Origin: Chitinophaga lutea
Lineage (GTDB): Bacteria > Bacteroidota > Bacteroidia > Chitinophagales > Chitinophagaceae
Assembly (NCBI RefSeq): GCF_003813775.1
Contig: NZ_RPDH01000002.1
Location: 930,001-994,000, forward strand
Direction: 5' to 3'
DNA length: 64,000 nt
A program made the position numbers and the translations under genes. Positions 60,301 through 64,000 of this stretch are shown here, one piece after another (position 1 is the first letter of the stretch; each line of letters opens with the position of its first letter). The notes beneath the pieces are model-generated. The model was given only the letters and a program-made list of their open reading frames with translations, did no database searches and had not been told where the DNA came from.

Positions 60301-60441
60301 GGGGTCGGCGGCTTCCTTGATGGTGGCGTACGGCACCGGCCCGTCTTTGTCCGTTACGGTACCCGTCACTTTTCTCCCCTGCGCCATCGCGTTGATGGCA
60401 AGGATTGAAAACAGTATGATCGATATAATTTGTTTCATCAC
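57361..60441 (-). CDS. SusC/RagA TonB-dependent receptor (pair 1)
   Basis: A 1026-residue outer membrane importer. After the signal peptide [21 protein letters not shown] comes the carboxypeptidase-D-like domain ([20 protein letters not shown]). The SusC signature [19 protein letters not shown] and the plug domain follow ([67 protein letters not shown]). A beta-barrel occupies the rest, ending [12 protein letters not shown]. It imports the glycan bound by its SusD, energised by TonB-ExbBD. No linked ECF sigma or anti-sigma gene is present. Confidence 0.96.
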   Translation of the reverse strand: [1026 protein letters not shown]

Positions 60442-60520
60442 TTCGTATTTGTGTTTTCAGCGATCGGATGGCGCCTTGTGCGTTCGCATCCGTGTTGTCT
60501 TTATCAGTAAAAGGCGGTGC

Positions 60521-62173
60521 CTAGTACTCCCACCCTGCGTTCTGGCGCATGTTGGGATTGGTTTCTATTTCCGAATACGGAACGGGATACCAGTACATCC
60601 GCGATGCGTCGAAAGTGGACGTGGCCGCGGTAAAGCGGGTATAGGCAAAGCTGCCGTCGGTTTTCTTTTCGATCTTCATGCCTTCCAACGGTTTGTTCAT
60701 CACGTCTTCCGCGATCTTCCAGCGGCGGATGTCCCAGAAACGCTGTTCTTCGAACGCCATTTCAATCCGCCTTTCGTTCTGGATGATTTTCCGCATCACG
60801 TTTTTATCGGTGACGCCGGCAGGAATGCCGTACAGGTTGTTGGTTCCGGCCTTGATGCCCGCCCGTTTGCGGATCAGCACCAGGTTGTCGTACACCGCTT
60901 TCACCGGCCCACTTGCTTCATTCAGCGCTTCAGCGTAGTTCAGCAGGGTTTCGGCGTACCGGAAGTGGATCATGTGGCGGGTGGTGTTGGCGTAAGCGGC
61001 AGTGCTTTCGAACTTGCCCATGAACTTGCGCATGTAATAACCTGTTTTGGTTTGCACCACAATGCCGCCGGGTTTGTCCTTTCCGCCTTCGAAGGTTTCC
61101 ACGGGCCTGTTCAGCCATTTTTTTCCGTTATATAAAATAGTAGCATCTAACCGCGGGTCGCGTTTATCATAGGGTTTGGTCGGGTCGTATCCGGAAAGGG
61201 GATCGGTGATGGCCAGGCCGTTGTCCATCGGGAAAGCGTCTACCAGGTTCTGGGAAGGACTGGTTAAACCCTTTCCTGCGGCGGCGTTCAGGTAACCAAC
61301 GGGGCCGTTCTGCTGCTCCACCGTTTGCGAGGGAGCCTGCATTTTGGCGAAGATCATCTCGGTGCTTTTGCCGGCGATGAACATATCGATGTAGGCGGGC
61401 GCGAGGCTGTACACATTGAGGTCCATCACCTCTTTGGCGGCATTGGCCGCATCGGTCCAGCGCTGCGCATCACCTGCGGTGTTATACTGGGGACTGGCCC
61501 AATACAGCAGCACTCTCGATTTGAGGGCGAGCGCGGCGCCCTTGTTGGCGCGGCCCACTTCACCGTCGCTCATGATATTGGGCTGCAGCTGATCCTTGAT
61601 GGCATCCAGTTCGGCGATGATGTAGTTTTTCGTTTCCTCGAGCGTGTTGCGGCTCAGGTTGATGTTTTCCTGGAAGCCGAACACTTTGTCGCCTACAAGC
61701 GGCACGCCGCCCCAGCGTTTCATCAGTTCGAAATAAAAGAAAGCGCGCAGGAAACGGGCTTCTGCTTTCCATTGTTTTTTCAGCTCGTCGGTGGTGGGTA
61801 CGCCGTCGATCTTGGACAGGAACACGTTGGCCTGGCGGATGCCTTTGTAACAGTTGTCCCAGGAATTGTCGGGCACATTGAGCGGACTGATGCGCCCGAG
61901 GCGGTAGTCGCCGCTGCGGTCGTTATCGTTGGAGGCCATGCCGTCGTCGGTGGTGGCGTCGAGATAGGTGTTGCCGATGCGGTTGGAAATAGACGGCAGC
62001 AGCGCGTAGTTGCCCAGCAGGAACGACTTCGCATTGTCCGCGTTTTTATCGATCTGGTCGAACACCAGTTCCTCCGTCAGCCGGTCCTGCGGCTCCGATT
62101 CCAAAGTGCGTTGGCAGGCCGTCTGCACGGTGCATAAGCCGGCGATTATATAAAGGAGATATTTTCTTTGCAT
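60521..62173 (-). CDS. SusD/RagB-like surface glycan-binding lipoprotein (pair 2)
   Basis: A 550-residue lipoprotein with signal MQRKYLLYIIAGLCTVQTAC (Cys20). SusD landmarks are ARFLRAFFYFELMKRWGGVPLVGD, ANKGAALALKSRVLLYWASPQY, MIHFRYAETLLNYAEALNE and IQNERRIEMAFEEQRFWDIRRW. It lies 10 bp downstream of its SusC and 80 bp upstream of the second SusC. The sequence is clearly diverged from the other SusD, so the two pairs probably take different ligands or different lengths of one glycan. Confidence 0.94.
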   Translation of the reverse strand: MQRKYLLYIIAGLCTVQTACQRTLESEPQDRLTEELVFDQIDKNADNAKSFLLGNYALLPSISNRIGNTYLDATTDDGMASNDNDRSGDYRLGRISPLNVPDNSWDNCYKGIRQANVFLSKIDGVPTTDELKKQWKAEARFLRAFFYFELMKRWGGVPLVGDKVFGFQENINLSRNTLEETKNYIIAELDAIKDQLQPNIMSDGEVGRANKGAALALKSRVLLYWASPQYNTAGDAQRWTDAANAAKEVMDLNVYSLAPAYIDMFIAGKSTEMIFAKMQAPSQTVEQQNGPVGYLNAAAGKGLTSPSQNLVDAFPMDNGLAITDPLSGYDPTKPYDKRDPRLDATILYNGKKWLNRPVETFEGGKDKPGGIVVQTKTGYYMRKFMGKFESTAAYANTTRHMIHFRYAETLLNYAEALNEASGPVKAVYDNLVLIRKRAGIKAGTNNLYGIPAGVTDKNVMRKIIQNERRIEMAFEEQRFWDIRRWKIAEDVMNKPLEGMKIEKKTDGSFAYTRFTAATSTFDASRMYWYPVPYSEIETNPNMRQNAGWEY

Positions 62174-62183
62174 GCTGATAGAT

Positions 62184-64000
62184 TTAGAGCTGTATGTTCA
62201 CGCCGAAGTTGACAATGCGCTGGTTGGGATAACCGCCGAGATACGACTCGGGGTCTACACGGTCCAGCGGGGTGAAAGTGAGCAGGTTGTAACCACTGGC
62301 GAAAGCCCGTACCGATGCGAGGTGCAGGTAGCTCACCCAGCGTTGCGGCAGGGTGTACCCTACTTCCAGTGATTTGAGGCGGAGATAACCGGCGTCTTTC
62401 ACCCAGAAGGTGGAGGTACGCTGGTTGTTGATGTTGCCGTTCACGGAAAGGCGCGGATACGTGGCGCTTGCGGCGGTGGCGGGCGTCCAGCGGCCGAGAT
62501 GATGTTCCATCGCCTGGCCCGGACCGCCGTTGGCGTTGCTCAGGAACTCCCAGGTGTTGTTGCCGCGCATATTGATGGAACGGTTGGCCACACCTTGCCA
62601 TACCATGTTCAGGTCGATGCCCTTCCAGCTGATGCCGGCGGTGAGGCCGTAGTAGATCAGCGGTTTGTCGGAACCGATGGCCCGCTCGTCGAATACGTTG
62701 ATCGTACCGTCGCCGTTGAGATCTTTGTATTTGATGTCGCCCGGCACCGGGGTGTACCCGTCGAGAGCGGGACTATTCTCCGCATCTTCTTTCGACTGGT
62801 AAAATCCATCCGCCACGAGGCCGAATATCTGGCCCACGGTCTGACCGGTGCGCTGGTTCCAGCCATAGCGGCGGATCACCTCGTCCATATAGTCTATCCG
62901 GGTTCTGGCGAAATTCACGTTGCCTTTTGCGTAATATCCCAGCTCGCCGAGTTGCTCCCGGTAACCGGCAGACAGTTCCAGGCCGCGCGCCGTTTGTTTC
63001 CCGATGTTTTCCAGCGGCAGGTTGGCGCCGAGCATGCCACCGGCATTGGTGCCGCGGCGCATCATGAGGTCGTCCAGTTTATGCAGGTAGTATTCAGCCG
63101 AGAATTGCAGCTTGTTATTGCCGGTAGCCACATCCAACCCGATGTTCATCTTCCGGGCCTTTTCCCAGGTCAGGAAAGGATTGGCGAGCGATGCCTCATA
63201 AATGGCCGAGGCGCTGGTAGCCGGGTTACCCATATTGTAACTGCCGCTGGTGTTGTAAAACTGCAGGTACGGATAATAACCCGCCCGCAGGTTGTTGCCC
63301 ACCAGCCCGTAGCTGCCGCGCAGCTTCAGGGTGCCCACCGACGGTACGGCATCGCTGAACCAGGCTTCCCGGGCGATGTTCCAGCCAAGGCCCACGGCAG
63401 GGAAATACCCCCAGCGCTTGCCGTCGGCAAACATATTATTATAGGAATAAGCCATCGCCAGCTCCAGCAGGTACCTCTGGTCGTAGTTGTAAGCGGCGCG
63501 GGCGGAGAACGATGAGTTGATCAGCGGCAGCTGGGAACCATCCGTGTAGCTGTCGCGGTAATACAACCCGGCGATGCCAACCTGGTGTTTGCCGAAAGTG
63601 GAATCGTAGCCCAGCTGCAGCTCGGTGTATGCCTGGCGGTTCTGCGAAGTAATGGACGAGCTGTTGGACTGCTCCCCGTCGGTGCCGATCTTGCCGATCA
63701 CGGTATCCACCCCCGGCCGCATCGCTACGTTGTACACGGCAAAGGATTTGGAGCGGTTCAGCGCTTCGTCGTAATAACTGTTGAACGACACGAGGCCCTT
63801 TACGTACAGGCCGTGCAGCACGGCATCGAGGCGCTGTTTCAGGCTCAGGTCCACCGCCAGGTTGCGGTTATAGGTGGGCCGGTAGCCGGAGCGCGTTACC
63901 TGGCCGTACACGTTGTTGGTGTACTGGTTATTGCCGGCCAGGCTGCCGTTATAATTGAAAACCGGATAAGCGTTGTTTGGTGTACTGAGAATGTTTCTGA
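62184..64000 (-). CDS. SusC/RagA TonB-dependent receptor (pair 2), N-terminus outside window
   Basis: The frame stays open to base 64000, giving about 605 C-terminal residues of the beta-barrel. It includes [16 protein letters not shown] near the edge, the barrel strands around [17 protein letters not shown] and [42 protein letters not shown], and the terminal [12 protein letters not shown]. The signal peptide, N-terminal extension and plug lie beyond the window. It is the first gene seen of the five-gene locus and pairs with the SusD 10 bp downstream. Confidence 0.93.
   Translation of the reverse strand, partial: [604 protein letters not shown]

Noticed and set aside
58672..60408. 578-residue + frame opposite SusC
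   Set aside because: Antisense shadow of the TonB-dependent receptor; no domain features.

Overview
The window reads as chromosomal DNA of a member of the Bacteroidota, most likely Chitinophagaceae and Chitinophaga-like. The evidence is two tandem SusC/SusD pairs, TAnnTTTG-type -7 boxes with few Shine-Dalgarno sites, a bacillithiol gene (bshC), many SPII lipoproteins with short signals, and a moderately GC-rich, densely coding layout. No rRNA, tRNA, CRISPR array, insertion sequence or phage gene was seen. The genus is an inference from gene content, not from a marker alignment.

Layout. 1-3373 (-): the SMC chromosome-segregation ATPase, running off the left edge. 3.7-7.6 kb: a FUSC-type membrane protein convergent with bshC. 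7.8-15.3 kb: a storage-glycan-like island, with two GT4 glycosyltransferases (one fused to a six-hairpin domain) on + facing a - strand glgA-glgC-GH130 operon. 15.3-16.1 kb: a 740-bp non-coding stretch holding an 11-bp phased repeat and a perfect 20-bp palindrome. 16.1-19.9 kb: a DUF72 protein and a fused FAD/Fe-S dehydrogenase. 20.1-21.0 kb: two small hypotheticals.

21.0-27.2 kb (+): a TolC/HlyD/two-permease exporter with no ATPase gene, followed closely by murI and ferritin, then a terminator. 27.3-29.5 kb: a hybrid histidine kinase. 29.6-35.1 kb (-): a tightly coupled catabolic operon (GH88-like hydrolase, sugar isomerase, Gfo/Idh/MocA dehydrogenase, SDR, MFS carrier) that looks built for unsaturated uronic sugars; a 39-residue ORF with its own terminator lies downstream. 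35.4-36.2 kb: a ChrB-domain/AraC fusion regulator. 36.4-49.8 kb: mixed housekeeping and envelope genes (beta-propeller protein, NTF2-like protein, nitrilase, MetY, SRPBCC, sialidase-like protein, DeoR regulator, AmiD-type amidase, TonB-C-like protein, metallophosphoesterase, Gfo/Idh/MocA). 49.9-54.1 kb: a Ca2+-type P-ATPase divergent from a three-PAS protein. 54.2-64.0 kb (-): a polysaccharide utilisation locus, SusC-SusD-SusC-SusD-GH29 fucosidase, with the first SusC running off the right edge.

The best leads for something undescribed are the GT4/six-hairpin + GH130 + glgA/glgC island, the ChrB-AraC fusion, the 11-bp phased repeat with nested palindromes, and a 13-bp-arm hairpin that buries the start codon of a TonB-C-like gene. 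All functional statements rest on reading motifs by eye; no database search was possible.
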